A stretch of DNA of 64,000 nt from Haladaptatus pallidirubidus (GCF_020700235.1 NZ_CP085301.1:2294001-2358000), one strand, 5' to 3'; positions 34,879 to 44,186 are shown, counted from the stretch's first letter. Notes: a model not told the origin generated them from the sequence alone. Translations and numbers: made by a program.

Positions 34879-36549
34879 TCAGTACCCGATCGCAGCACCG
34901 TCTTTTCGCGGTTCGGTCGCGCCAGAAAGCACGCCGTTTTCGTTTCGTACGATTTGCGCACCGCCGAAGAGCGACGGCGGAAGCACGCGCACGTCGTGAC
35001 CTTTCCGGACGAGTTTCGAGGAGAGATTACCGTCGGTGCGCCCTTCCACGGCGAGCGTTCCCTCCTCCCGATAACGCCAACGCGGGTAGTCAAGCGCGGC
35101 CTGTAGCGGCATGTCGTAATCCACGATGTTGGAGATGACCTGCGCGTGACCCTGCGGTTGCATGTAGCCACCCATCACGCCGAACGCGGCCCAGTCGTCC
35201 TCGCCGAAGTTGGCGAGTGCGGGAACGAGCGTGTGGAACGGTCGCTTTCCGGGTTCGAGACAGTTCGGGTGGTCGGGGTCGAGCGAAAACGACGCGCCGC
35301 GATTTTGGAGCGCGATTCCGGTGTCGCCAGCGACCAGTCCCGACCCAAATCCGGCGAATCGGGAGTTGATGTAGGAAACGACGTTACCCTCGTCGTCCGC
35401 GACGCAGAGCAGGACGGTGTCCGCGTCCTCCGCGTGGGCGTCCGGAACGCCGAAAGAGACGTCGTGATTTGCGTCGATTCCAATGCGTTCGGCTCGCTTT
35501 TTCGCCCACGAGTCGGAGGCGAGCGGCGGAATTTCTTCGTATTCGGGGTCGGTGATGTATCGGTGGCCGTCGTGGAAGGCGAGTTTCATCGCCTCAGCGA
35601 AGTAGTGAACGCGCTCGGGCGAGTCGAGGGAATGGTCGCCAGCGCCGATTTCCTCGGCGATGTTGAGCGCTTCGAGGGCGATGAGGCCCTGATTGTTGGG
35701 CGGAAGTTCGAAAATCTCTGCCCCGCGGTAGGTCGTCGAAACCGGGTCGATAAATTCGGGTTCGAACTCTGCGAGATCGTTAACCGTTAGAAATCCGCCC
35801 TGCGATTGAATCTCATTCGCAATTTTCTCGGCGATGTCGCCCTCGTACAACACGTCCGCGCCCTCTTCCGCGATTCGTCGGAGACTCTCGCCGAGGCGGG
35901 GCAGCGTCATCGTTTCGCCGACGCCGGGAGCCTCGCCGCCATTCAGGTAGGCTTCCCGCGCGTGGTCGGACGTGAAGAGGCTCTCCGCGCCAGTCCAATG
36001 AGATGCGATGACTTCCGAGACGGGATAGCCACCGATTGCGTAGTCGATGGCGGGTTGGAGCGTATCGCCGAGCGAGAGGGTTCCGAGTTCTTTTACGGTG
36101 ACCTCCCACCCCCGCGCTGTTCCGGGGACTGTTACCGCGTGCGGGCCGAGAAACGGCATTCCGAGGTCGTCGGTGTCGTCCATTTCATCAACGGCATAGC
36201 CGCGGTTTTCGGGATACCACTCCGACGGGTCGTCGCGGGCTTCGATGGCGGAGCGAACATTTTCGATGGTCGCGTCGGCGGGCGCACCGCCGCAACTTCG
36301 CATCGCGCCCACTTCGCCATCGGCGGTTCGGTACAGCGCGAATACGTCGCCCCCGAGCCCGGTGCTCGTCGGTTCGACCACGTTGAGCGCCGCGGCGGTG
36401 GCGACCGCGGCGTCGAACGCGTTGCCCCCCTCCCGAAGAATCGAAACGCCTGCTTGCGCCGCGAGCGGTTGGCTCGTCGCTACGATCCCGTTCGGCGCGT
36501 AGACGGTAGAACGTCGAGACGTGAACCGATCTAAATCTGGTTTCGTCAT
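34879..36549 (-). CDS. Gamma-glutamyltransferase-family Ntn hydrolase
   Basis: The 556-residue proenzyme belongs to the gamma-glutamyltransferase family. The catalytic N-terminal nucleophile of the small subunit aligns at Thr378 (DTVLLCVADDEGN), so self-cleavage would give a 179-residue small subunit. The large-subunit features are GGNAFDAAVATAAALNVVEP and STGLGGD. The later loop reads GVMGGYMQPQGH in place of GSPGG, a variant I associate with YwrD-like relatives (memory, not a search). No signal peptide is present, so it acts in the cytoplasm. It is near a divergent DUF1028 gene and a complete dipeptide ABC operon, suggesting turnover of imported gamma-glutamyl compounds. Confidence 0.85.
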   Translation of the reverse strand: MTKPDLDRFTSRRSTVYAPNGIVATSQPLAAQAGVSILREGGNAFDAAVATAAALNVVEPTSTGLGGDVFALYRTADGEVGAMRSCGGAPADATIENVRSAIEARDDPSEWYPENRGYAVDEMDDTDDLGMPFLGPHAVTVPGTARGWEVTVKELGTLSLGDTLQPAIDYAIGGYPVSEVIASHWTGAESLFTSDHAREAYLNGGEAPGVGETMTLPRLGESLRRIAEEGADVLYEGDIAEKIANEIQSQGGFLTVNDLAEFEPEFIDPVSTTYRGAEIFELPPNNQGLIALEALNIAEEIGAGDHSLDSPERVHYFAEAMKLAFHDGHRYITDPEYEEIPPLASDSWAKKRAERIGIDANHDVSFGVPDAHAEDADTVLLCVADDEGNVVSYINSRFAGFGSGLVAGDTGIALQNRGASFSLDPDHPNCLEPGKRPFHTLVPALANFGEDDWAAFGVMGGYMQPQGHAQVISNIVDYDMPLQAALDYPRWRYREEGTLAVEGRTDGNLSSKLVRKGHDVRVLPPSLFGGAQIVRNENGVLSGATEPRKDGAAIGY

Positions 36550-36636
36550 ACCATGCCATACTCGGAAGTCGCCCTAAAGCACCCACCAAATAGTTTCGGG
36601 GGCGGGCTTAGGAGTCGCTGGTGCGTTCGAAATCGT

Positions 36637-37296
36637 ATGACGTTCTCGATTTGCGTCCGCGAGGAATCCGACGATGGAACCAGTTTCGGGGTCGCCGTTT
36701 CGACCGACGCACCGGCAGTGGGAGCGCTCGCACCCTGCATCAGCCACGACGGGGTCGTCAGCACGCAGAGCTTCGTCAACGTGCGACTCGGGCGGCGCGG
36801 CATCGCGCTCCTTCCGGATATCGCGGTAAACGACGCGCTGGAGGGATTGCTCGCTCAGGACGACCACAGCGACCTCCGGCAGGTTCACGGACTCGACGCA
36901 CGGGGGAACGCTTTCGCGTACTCCGGCGATGGCTGTGACGGATGGTTCGGCCATCAGGTTCACGAGGAACTCGGCCTCACGGTCGCCGGAAACATGCTCG
37001 TCGGCGAGGAAACGCTTGACGCACTGGTCGAAACTTTCAGAGAGAGCGAGGACGGGAGCGACGACCTCGTTTCTCAACTCATCGACGCACTGACCGCCGG
37101 AAAGGAAGCGGGCGGCGACAAACGCGGTCACACCTCCGCGGCGGTGATGGTAAAAGCGCCGCAAACGACGGCACACCACGATTTGCGCGTCGATGCGCAC
37201 GACGAACCGATTGCGGAACTCAGACGTGTATACGAGACGGCAAAATCGGCGAGCGATGGATTCAGCGAATCCTCGAAGGAACGAATTTTCGACTGA
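36637..37296 (+). CDS. DUF1028-family protein
   Basis: The 219-residue protein matches DUF1028: the N-terminal TFSICVREE, then GTSFGVAVSTDAPAVG and QSFVNVRLGRRG. The family is Ntn-hydrolase-like and in many genomes neighbours gamma-glutamyltransferase and dipeptide transport genes, as here. The ATG at 36637 marks the conserved start; the longer frame from 36553 adds residues unlike the family. The divergent pair is separated by less than 90 bases and probably shares a promoter region. Catalytic activity has not been assigned to the family as far as I know. Confidence 0.82.
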   Translation: MTFSICVREESDDGTSFGVAVSTDAPAVGALAPCISHDGVVSTQSFVNVRLGRRGIALLPDIAVNDALEGLLAQDDHSDLRQVHGLDARGNAFAYSGDGCDGWFGHQVHEELGLTVAGNMLVGEETLDALVETFRESEDGSDDLVSQLIDALTAGKEAGGDKRGHTSAAVMVKAPQTTAHHDLRVDAHDEPIAELRRVYETAKSASDGFSESSKERIFD

Positions 37297-37507
37297 AAAT
37301 CGCCCGTCGGAACACCAAATTCGTACGCTCGTGCCGTTACCAATCTCTCGTCGCCGGCAGCGAACTGCACCACAGGGGCCGCTTTTCGGGTCGGTGGGGC
37401 TGGCGCCGATACGCGTTTTAGTTGCAAGCAACGCTTTTCGAAGCAAGCCGGTTAAACGAGATATTTTCACCCAAGACTTATCCCGTAGATACGCTTCTTT
37501 TCGGGTG

Positions 37508-38086
37508 TTAGCGATGAGCCTGTTCAAAAATCTCGGTCGAAAAGTCGAGGAGTTCAAGAAAACCTCCGAGGCCGTGGCGGCCGAGGAGGCGAACTACGAG
37601 TGTGAGAACTGCGAAAAGCGGTTCTACGTGACCAAATCGGAGTGTCCGGAGTGCGGGGGGACTGTCGTTTCGTTGGAAGACAAGGCGGAATCGACCGGGT
37701 CGGAGGAGTAACGAACGGTAGAAATCGATTCGCAGGTACGAGGTTCCGTGGCGGTAGTTGTACAACTCGACGCCGAATCCGAGGACAAAGAGAGCTGCGA
37801 GGACGAAGGGAAACGCCACCGGAGATCGTCTAGTCAGATACGAGAAGGAGAACAGCACAGCAACCAAGAGCGTGTTCACGGCGTGATACAGCGCGTGTTC
37901 TCGAACCGCACCGACGCAGTTTGCGACGAAATTCAGTTCCGCAAGTGCGAGCACCGCCAAAAACGGCAAACCGGGCGTTGCGACCGCGGTCAGTCCGACG
38001 ACCACGAGCGTAAACCCGACGGCGGCCACGTGAAGCGAACTCGCTTCGGAAGGCGACGAGAGGGCGATATCGCACCGATATAACAC
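37508..38086 (-). CDS. Putative multi-pass membrane protein overlapping the zinc-ribbon gene
   Basis: From a GTG at 38086, a frame of 192 residues encodes four hydrophobic segments (AAVGFTLVVVGLTAVA, FLAVLALAELNFVANCVGAV, TLLVAVLFSFSYL, FPFVLAALFVLGFGVELY), then about 60 residues antisense to the zinc-ribbon gene. The membrane part is real-looking and lies outside that gene; the C-terminal 60 residues are doubtful, and the true end may have been lost by mutation of a stop near 37712. A TATA-like ATATTTAA is found 20-30 bases before the GTG. Family not recognised. Confidence 0.5.
   Translation of the reverse strand: MLYRCDIALSSPSEASSLHVAAVGFTLVVVGLTAVATPGLPFLAVLALAELNFVANCVGAVREHALYHAVNTLLVAVLFSFSYLTRRSPVAFPFVLAALFVLGFGVELYNYRHGTSYLRIDFYRSLLLRPGRFRLVFQRNDSPPALRTLRFGHVEPLFAVLTLVVRLLGRHGLGGFLELLDFSTEIFEQAHR
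37514..37711 (+). CDS. Small zinc-ribbon protein
   Basis: The 65-residue protein has a helical N-terminus (MSLFKNLGRKVEEFKK) and a C4 zinc ribbon (CENCEKRFYVTKSECPECGG), with an acidic end. Such proteins are common in haloarchaea and often have unknown partners. The start follows a short AT-rich box. A long reverse-strand membrane-protein frame runs antisense through its whole length. Confidence 0.78.
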   Translation: MSLFKNLGRKVEEFKKTSEAVAAEEANYECENCEKRFYVTKSECPECGGTVVSLEDKAESTGSEE

Positions 38087-38153
38087 CGGTGAGAACGTTA
38101 AATATCGTGTTTCTAAAAGTGCCGTCGAGCACTCCGTCAATTCGGAAAACCGA

Positions 38154-39473
38154 CTACGAACCGCCGCCGGACTCGACGCGATGACAGGCCGCGACGTGAT
38201 CCTCGCTCGCTTCCACTGTCCGCGGCGTTTCCTGCTCGCAAGGCGAGGGAAACGCCGCGGACACCAGCTCTTCCGCGTGTTCGCGCCGTTCGGTCGCCAG
38301 CGCGGTTGCGGCCTCCCAAACGGCTTCCTCCGCGTTGGGTGGCAAATTAACCGGGTCGCAGGGAAGCAACTGCTCGACGAGATACGATGCGACAGTTTCG
38401 TCGCCGGTGTTTCTCCCCTCCGCCGAAAGTCGGGTCTTCGCCGCGTCGGGATCGAGTTCGCCCGACAGGACGCGATTTCGGAACGTGAACGCACTCCGGA
38501 AATCCTCTTCGCTTCCGCTCCAGTCGTCCGGCGGAATTACCATCGGACAGCGCGTGTGGAATCGACATCCCGTGGGGGGATTCAACGGCGAGGGAACCGT
38601 CCCTTCGAGGATAATTCGCTCGTCGCGGTCGCCGGGGTCGATTCGTGGCACCGCCGACAGCAGCGATTTCGTGTAGGGATGTTGCGGGTTGTCGTACAGT
38701 TCCGCAACGGGCGCGGTTTCCACTATCTGACCCAGATACATCACCGCGACGCGGTCTGCGACGTGGCGGACCACGCTCAGGTTGTGGGCGATGAAGACCA
38801 GCGACAACCCGAACTCGTCCTGCAGTTCGTCGAGCAAATTGAGAATCTGGGCCTGCACGGACACGTCGAGCGCGGACACCGGTTCGTCCGCGATGATGAG
38901 TTCGGGTTCCAGCGAGAGCGCGCGGGCGATGCCGACGCGCTGTTGCTGACCGCCAGAAAACTGGTTCGGATAGCGTTCGATGTGCGCCGGTTTCAGTCCG
39001 ACTCGCTCAAGGAGTTCTTTCGCGCGCTCCAGTCGCTCCTCGCCGTCCGCCCCGATTCCGTGAACCTCCATCGGGGCGGTGAGGATTTCGCCGACCGTCT
39101 GGCGCGGGTTCAGCGACGCCAGCGGGTCTTGGAATATCATCTGGAGGTTCCGGCGGTGTGGGCGCATCTCGCCCGCCGACAGTTCGGTGATGTCCTCGCC
39201 GTGGTACGTTACCGACCCCGCGGTTGCGTCATGGAGGTTGAGAACCGTCCGACCGAGGGTACTCTTTCCGCATCCCGATTCGCCGACGATTGCGAGCGTT
39301 TCGCCCTCGTGAACCGTGAGGTCGACGCCATCGACTGCCCGGACGTGGCCGGTATCCCCGACCAATCTGTCGAGGACGCCGTTGGACTGGTCGAAGTACT
39401 TTTTCAGTCCGCGCACGGTCAGGAGCGGTTCGCTTCCGGTTCGTTTCTCGGATTTCGTCGTCTGCATGCTCAT
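38154..39473 (-). CDS. dppF: Dipeptide/oligopeptide ABC transporter ATP-binding protein (DppF-like)
   Basis: The 439-residue ATPase has Walker A GESGCGKST, signature FSGGQQQR, Walker B LIIADEP and H-loop FIAHNLS. An oligopeptide-transporter C-terminal extension holds a Cys motif CRFHTRCP. It is the last gene of the five-gene unit and overlaps DppD by four bases. The C-terminal extension is about 110 residues longer than usual, with a possible second Cys site (LLPCDPVN). The ATG at 39473 is used; the upstream frame belongs to the neighbouring gene. Confidence 0.87.
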   Translation of the reverse strand: MSMQTTKSEKRTGSEPLLTVRGLKKYFDQSNGVLDRLVGDTGHVRAVDGVDLTVHEGETLAIVGESGCGKSTLGRTVLNLHDATAGSVTYHGEDITELSAGEMRPHRRNLQMIFQDPLASLNPRQTVGEILTAPMEVHGIGADGEERLERAKELLERVGLKPAHIERYPNQFSGGQQQRVGIARALSLEPELIIADEPVSALDVSVQAQILNLLDELQDEFGLSLVFIAHNLSVVRHVADRVAVMYLGQIVETAPVAELYDNPQHPYTKSLLSAVPRIDPGDRDERIILEGTVPSPLNPPTGCRFHTRCPMVIPPDDWSGSEEDFRSAFTFRNRVLSGELDPDAAKTRLSAEGRNTGDETVASYLVEQLLPCDPVNLPPNAEEAVWEAATALATERREHAEELVSAAFPSPCEQETPRTVEASEDHVAACHRVESGGGS

Positions 39474-40531
39474 ATTCGCTCCTCCTGTGATCCGCGTCGG
39501 AGACACGCCGCGACGTGGTTCTCGTCGGTTTGCGTTCCGTTCTCCGCCGACTCGCCGACCGGTCTGAAATCCGGTTTGATTTCGTAGCACTCCCGCGTCG
39601 CCTCCGGACAGCGCGGTGCAAAGTGACACGCAAATTGAATGTCGATGAGGTCGGGAACGTTCCCCTCGATCGGTTGCAGTGCCTCCGTCGGCGCGTCGAG
39701 CCGGGGCGTGCTCGCAATCAATCCCTGTGTGTAGGGATGCTGAGGGTTTCGGAATAATTCGTTCGTCTCCGCTCGCTCCACGATCTGGCCGGCGTACATC
39801 ACGTTCACGCGGTCACAGACCTCCGCGACGACGGCGAGATCGTGCGTGATGAGCAGGATGGCCGTGTCGAAGGCATCCTTCAAATCCCGGAGTTCGTCCA
39901 GGATTTGCGCCTGGATCGTCACGTCGAGCGCCGTCGTCGGTTCGTCGCAGATGAGCAGGTCGGGTTCCGCGGCGAGCGCCATCGCGATCATCGCACGCTG
40001 GCGCATTCCGCCGGAGAACTCGTGGGGGAAGTCCGTCGCCCGGCTTTCCGGTTCTGGAATCTCGACGCTTTCCAGCATTTCGATGGCTTTCCGCCACGCT
40101 TCGCTGTTTTTCGCCGAGCCGATAAGTTTGCGCTTGAGTTCGGCGGGGAGGCGAATCGACTCGCCGACCGGTTGGTGGAGCCGAACCATCTCAGCGATCT
40201 GTTCGCCGACGGTCAGCGTCGGGTTGAGGCTGTTCATCGGGTCTTGGAACACCATCGAAATCGATCCGCCGCGGATTTTGCGGCGCTCCGATTCGGGTAA
40301 ATCGAGCAGCGAATCGCCGTGAAGTCGGATGTCGCCGCCCGCGATTTCGCCCGGTTCCTCCACGATTCCCATTATGGTGTCGGCGAGGACGCTTTTTCCC
40401 GAACCGGACTCGCCGACGAGGCCGACGATTTCGCCGGATTCGATCCGCAGGTCTACCTCGTTGACGGCGTCAACCGTGCCTCTCGGCGTCGGGAAGCGCG
40501 TGTGAAGGTTTTGGACTTCGAGGAGGCTCAT
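39470..40531 (-). CDS. dppD: Dipeptide/oligopeptide ABC transporter ATP-binding protein (DppD-like)
   Basis: The 353-residue protein is the partner ATPase: Walker A GESGSGKS, signature FSGGMRQR, Walker B LLICDEP, H-loop LITHDLAVV and the oligopeptide-ABC C-terminal domain with CHFAPRCPEATREC. It pairs with DppF to form the heterodimeric motor. The gene overlaps both neighbours by four bases (ATGA type), showing a single operon. An insert near residues 130-165 (LPAELKRKLIGSAKNSEAWRK) is a haloarchaeal variant of the helical domain. Confidence 0.88.
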   Translation of the reverse strand: MSLLEVQNLHTRFPTPRGTVDAVNEVDLRIESGEIVGLVGESGSGKSVLADTIMGIVEEPGEIAGGDIRLHGDSLLDLPESERRKIRGGSISMVFQDPMNSLNPTLTVGEQIAEMVRLHQPVGESIRLPAELKRKLIGSAKNSEAWRKAIEMLESVEIPEPESRATDFPHEFSGGMRQRAMIAMALAAEPDLLICDEPTTALDVTIQAQILDELRDLKDAFDTAILLITHDLAVVAEVCDRVNVMYAGQIVERAETNELFRNPQHPYTQGLIASTPRLDAPTEALQPIEGNVPDLIDIQFACHFAPRCPEATRECYEIKPDFRPVGESAENGTQTDENHVAACLRRGSQEERI

Positions 40532-41526
40532 CTGTTCTCGACCTCCCCTTCGCTCACGTCGAACACGTCGCGCAGGCCGTCGCCGAGCATGTTGAAGGCG
40601 AGCACCGTCAGCATGATTGCGAAGCCCGGCATGACGCTAATCCACCACGCTTGGTCGATGAACTGGCGGCCGTCCGAGAGGAGCAGTCCCCACGTCGGAG
40701 TCGTCGGCTTGACGCCGAGTCCGAGGAAGGACAGACCCGCCTCCGCGAGGATTGCCAGCGGGATCATCAGCGTCGCCTGCACGATGAGCGGCGCGACGGC
40801 GTTCGGCAGGATTTCGCGGGTCATGATTCTGCGGTTGCTCATGCCAATTGCGCGGGCCGCCATGACGTATTCCTCTTCGCGAAGCGACAGCACTTCGCCC
40901 CTGACGAGGCGGGCGAAGTCGTCGATGTACGCGATGCCGATCGCGATGACGACGTTCGTGACGCCCAACCCGCCGGAGAGGGCGATGATGCCGACCCCGA
41001 GGATGAGTTCGGGAAACGCCCACTGGAAGTCCACGTAGCGCATCAGGACGCTATCGACCCACCCGCCGTAGAATCCGGCGAGTAAGCCAATCGACGTGCC
41101 GAGCGTGAACGCGACCGCGACGGTGGCCAGCGCCACGAGGAGCGAAACGCGCGCTCCGTACACCATCCGCGAGAGGACGTCGTGGCCGAACGAATCGGTT
41201 CCGAGCGGGTGCCAGACGCGGTCGATACTGGAATCTCCGTCGTAGTTCCCTTCCGAATAGCTGTTCGGCCCCTGCATGAAGCCGAAGGTGGCTTCCGGAT
41301 CGTGGGGTGCGACGTAGGGCGCGAACACCGCCGTGAAGATGAACAGGACGACGACGATGGCACCGAACAGCGCCATCTTGTCGCCCAGTACGCCTTCGAC
41401 GACTCGTTGGCGGGTGGTTTTGTGCTCTTCGTACTGTTCGTCTTCCTGATACTCGGGGGGGACGTCGGACGGCCCGGATTCGGCGGGCGTGTTCGGGCCG
41501 ACGCCCGGTTCGGTGTGTTCCGTCAT
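40528..41526 (-). CDS. dppC: Dipeptide ABC transporter permease (DppC-like)
   Basis: The 332-residue permease has a charged N-terminal extension of about 45 residues, one membrane helix, an extracellular loop and five further helices. The EAA-type loop is in AARAIGMSNRRIMTREILPNAVAPLIVQ. LGTDSFGHDVLSRMVYGARVS is the typical DppC sequence. It would pair with DppB to form the channel. The start overlaps the DppB stop by four bases. Confidence 0.9.
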   Translation of the reverse strand: MTEHTEPGVGPNTPAESGPSDVPPEYQEDEQYEEHKTTRQRVVEGVLGDKMALFGAIVVVLFIFTAVFAPYVAPHDPEATFGFMQGPNSYSEGNYDGDSSIDRVWHPLGTDSFGHDVLSRMVYGARVSLLVALATVAVAFTLGTSIGLLAGFYGGWVDSVLMRYVDFQWAFPELILGVGIIALSGGLGVTNVVIAIGIAYIDDFARLVRGEVLSLREEEYVMAARAIGMSNRRIMTREILPNAVAPLIVQATLMIPLAILAEAGLSFLGLGVKPTTPTWGLLLSDGRQFIDQAWWISVMPGFAIMLTVLAFNMLGDGLRDVFDVSEGEVENR

Positions 41527-42476
41527 TGGGAGCCTCCGTAGCCGATACGCGGGTCGATAACCGTGTAGACGAGATCCACCGCGAGGTTCGTGAACACCAT
41601 CACGGCGGCGACGATGAGGATGACCGCCTGCGTCACCGGGTAGTTCCTGTCCAGCATCGAATCCACGAGCAGACGCCCGAGGCCTTGGATGCCGAAGACG
41701 AGTTCGACCGTAACGCTACCGACGAGCACCAGCGCGAGTTGGATGCCAGCGACAGTAATCACGGGAATCATCGCGTTCTGAAGCGCGTGTTTGTACAGCA
41801 TCACGCGGTCGCTGACGCCTTTCGCGCGTGCGGTTCGCATGTACGGCTTGTTCAGCACCTCGAGAAGCGACGAGCGCATCATCCGCATCACGACCGCGGC
41901 GTAGGGAAGTCCGACTGCGATGCCGGGGAGTAGGATACGCTTAAACCACGGCACAACGCCCTCACTAAACGGTGTGTATCCGTACACTGGAAGCACGCTA
42001 AACCAGACGCCAAACACCAACGCCAATAAGATGCCGACGAAGAACGCTGGCATGGAGACGCCGAGAAAGGCAGATACCGTGGCGACGTAATCGACGCCTT
42101 CGCCCTTGCGGGTCGCGCTGATGATGCCGGTCGGAACCGCGACGCCGAGACCGACGACGATGGCGAGGACGCCGATGGAGAGCGTCCTCGGCCCGGCCTG
42201 TGCGACGAGCGTGGAAACCGATTGGCCGGTGCTGAGGCTCTGTCCGAAGTTCAGCGTGGCCATGTCGAGCAACCAGTCGAAATACTGGATGTACAGCGGC
42301 CTATCGAGGCCGAGTTCAGCGCGGAGAGCGGCAACCGCCTGCGGCGTCGCTTCTTGTCCGAGCATGGTTCGAACCGGCCCGCCCGGAATCATGCGAAGGC
42401 CGAAAAACACCGTGGTCGCGACTAGCCACATGATGAAGCCAGCGTGAACCACCCGTTTTGCGATGTACTGGCGCAT
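41523..42476 (-). CDS. dppB: Dipeptide ABC transporter permease (DppB-like)
   Basis: The 317-residue permease has six membrane helices, with the DppB hallmarks MIPGGPVRTMLG, LGLDRPLYIQYFDWL and the EAA-like ARAKGVSDRVMLYKHALQNAMIPV. It starts one base after the binding-protein stop, so translation is likely coupled. It forms the channel with DppC. Confidence 0.9.
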   Translation of the reverse strand: MRQYIAKRVVHAGFIMWLVATTVFFGLRMIPGGPVRTMLGQEATPQAVAALRAELGLDRPLYIQYFDWLLDMATLNFGQSLSTGQSVSTLVAQAGPRTLSIGVLAIVVGLGVAVPTGIISATRKGEGVDYVATVSAFLGVSMPAFFVGILLALVFGVWFSVLPVYGYTPFSEGVVPWFKRILLPGIAVGLPYAAVVMRMMRSSLLEVLNKPYMRTARAKGVSDRVMLYKHALQNAMIPVITVAGIQLALVLVGSVTVELVFGIQGLGRLLVDSMLDRNYPVTQAVILIVAAVMVFTNLAVDLVYTVIDPRIGYGGSQ

Positions 42477-44135
42477 CTACCCCTCGACCCACGTCGTGTG
42501 GAAGTTACGCATGAAGGGGATGTGGGTGAAACCCTTCACGGAGGAGCGTTTCGCGGCGATATCGTCCTGATGCATCAGGTAGGCGTGCGGAACCTGCTTG
42601 ATGAGGTGGTCTTCTAACTCCTGAAGCACCTGCTTGCGTTCCTCACGGTCGAGCGCCGTGCGCTGTTTGGCCAGCAAATCGTGTGCTTTCTGATTCTCGA
42701 AGTTCACCCAGTTCCAGACGCCGCCGTCGTCCGGTTTACGGTAGAAGTTCCAGAGCGACTGATCGGGGTCGGGGTCGCCGACGCTGCCGCTGATGGTGGT
42801 GTCGTAATCGCCGGTTTCGTAGCGCTCCCAGTAGGTCGAACTCGTCACCTGCTCAATGTTGACGTCGAACCCGGCCTTGTTCAACTGCTGGCGCATCGCC
42901 TTCGCGCCGCGAAGGCTACTTTGGTCGGTCAGGATGTGGAACGACGCTCCTTCCGCACCGGCCTCCTTGATGAGCCGTTTCCCGGCCTCCGGGTCGTACT
43001 GCTGGTCGGTCGGTTTGTCGTCGCGCCAGACCCAGTTGGTCGCCTTGTTGATTGGCCCGGTGTCGGGAAGCGCGTTGCCGAAGTAGGCTGCGTCCACGAA
43101 GGCCTCGTTGTCGATAGACTTGGCGATACCCATGCGGGCTTTTTGTGATCCGAACGGATCGCGGCGCTGGTTCATGGCGAACCCGTACCAATTGATACCC
43201 GGCGCGTCGAGCTTTTCGACGCCGTTCGCCTGATCCACTTTCGACACGTTCTGAAGCGGGACGAGGTTGGCGAAATCGATGTCGCCGCTCCGAAGCGCGT
43301 TCACGAGCGTCGCGGGTTCCGGAATTGGTTTGATATCGATGCCGTCCAAGTAGGGAAGTGCGTTCCCCTCGCTGTCCGTCTCAAAGTAATCCTCAAAGGC
43401 GTCGAGCGTGACGCCGGAACCTATTTGATGTTCTGTTACCTTGAACGGCCCCGTGCCGACCGGTTTCGCCTTGTAGGCTTCCGCACCCATCTCTTCGATA
43501 GCGTTCTTGCAGACGATTGTCGCCGCGCGTCCGGGACCCCGCGTGAGATAGATGAGTGCGGGGGCCATCGGTTCCGAGAAATTGAGTTCGACGGTGTGTT
43601 CGTCTTGGACGACGACGCCGTCGTCGTCCAGCGACTTGAGCGATTCCAGCTTCGAGGCCGCGGGAGCCTCCTCGGAAATCGTCCGGTTGATGGTGTATTT
43701 CACGTCCTCGGCGGTGAAATCCGACCCGTCGTGAAATTTCACGCCCTCGCGGAGATTGAACGTAAACTTCGACCCGTCGTCACTGACCTCCCAGTCCTTT
43801 GCGAGGTCGCCTCGAATCGTGAGGTCCTTTTTCAGCGTGACGAGGCCGCTGAACACGTTCGCGGCCACTTGGAAATACTGACCGACGCTGATGAACGGGG
43901 GGTCTAACACGTCGATACTGCCGGTGAACCAACCGGCACTGAGTCGGCCACCGCGCTGTCCTTCGGAGGGTGCGCCGGTCGTTCCGTCGCCGTTTCCGTC
44001 ACCGCTTCCGCCGCCGCCTCCGGTACAACCAGCCAAACTGGTGATTCCCGCCGCGCCGAGGAGTTTCATCGTCGTCCGGCGGTCGACCACCGGGCCGCTC
44101 ATGTCTTCGTCCGAAATTTTGCCACTAGTTCTCAT
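42477..44135 (-). CDS. dppA: Dipeptide/oligopeptide-type ABC transporter substrate-binding lipoprotein (DppA-like)
   Basis: The 552-residue protein is a family 5 solute-binding protein: a Tat motif (DRRTTMKLLG), lipobox LAGC (34-37), a glycine-rich linker, then the large two-lobed SBP-5 domain (WEVSDDGSKFTFNLREGVKFHDG; the later TDQSSLRGAKAMRQQLNKAG). It is anchored outside the membrane and supplies substrate to DppBCDF, encoded directly downstream. The start at 44135 is preferred; an in-frame ATG at 44150 is an alternative. The substrate is inferred to be a peptide or gamma-glutamyl compound; nickel or glutathione binding by this family is also known. Confidence 0.88.
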   Translation of the reverse strand: MRTSGKISDEDMSGPVVDRRTTMKLLGAAGITSLAGCTGGGGGSGDGNGDGTTGAPSEGQRGGRLSAGWFTGSIDVLDPPFISVGQYFQVAANVFSGLVTLKKDLTIRGDLAKDWEVSDDGSKFTFNLREGVKFHDGSDFTAEDVKYTINRTISEEAPAASKLESLKSLDDDGVVVQDEHTVELNFSEPMAPALIYLTRGPGRAATIVCKNAIEEMGAEAYKAKPVGTGPFKVTEHQIGSGVTLDAFEDYFETDSEGNALPYLDGIDIKPIPEPATLVNALRSGDIDFANLVPLQNVSKVDQANGVEKLDAPGINWYGFAMNQRRDPFGSQKARMGIAKSIDNEAFVDAAYFGNALPDTGPINKATNWVWRDDKPTDQQYDPEAGKRLIKEAGAEGASFHILTDQSSLRGAKAMRQQLNKAGFDVNIEQVTSSTYWERYETGDYDTTISGSVGDPDPDQSLWNFYRKPDDGGVWNWVNFENQKAHDLLAKQRTALDREERKQVLQELEDHLIKQVPHAYLMHQDDIAAKRSSVKGFTHIPFMRNFHTTWVEG

Positions 44136-44170
44136 AGTACATTGGTACACACAAGCAAACCCACTTCGTT

Positions 44171-44186
44171 ATATACCCGGATATAT
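44171..44186. promoter_or_regulatory. Near-palindrome between dppA and the divergent HTH-10 regulator
   Basis: ATATACCCGGATATAT is an almost perfect dyad (one mismatched pair) in the AT-rich divergent spacer, 36 bases before the dppA start. It overlaps the TATA-like sequences for dppA and could be a regulator site for the HTH-10 protein or simply the core promoter. Confidence 0.4.
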
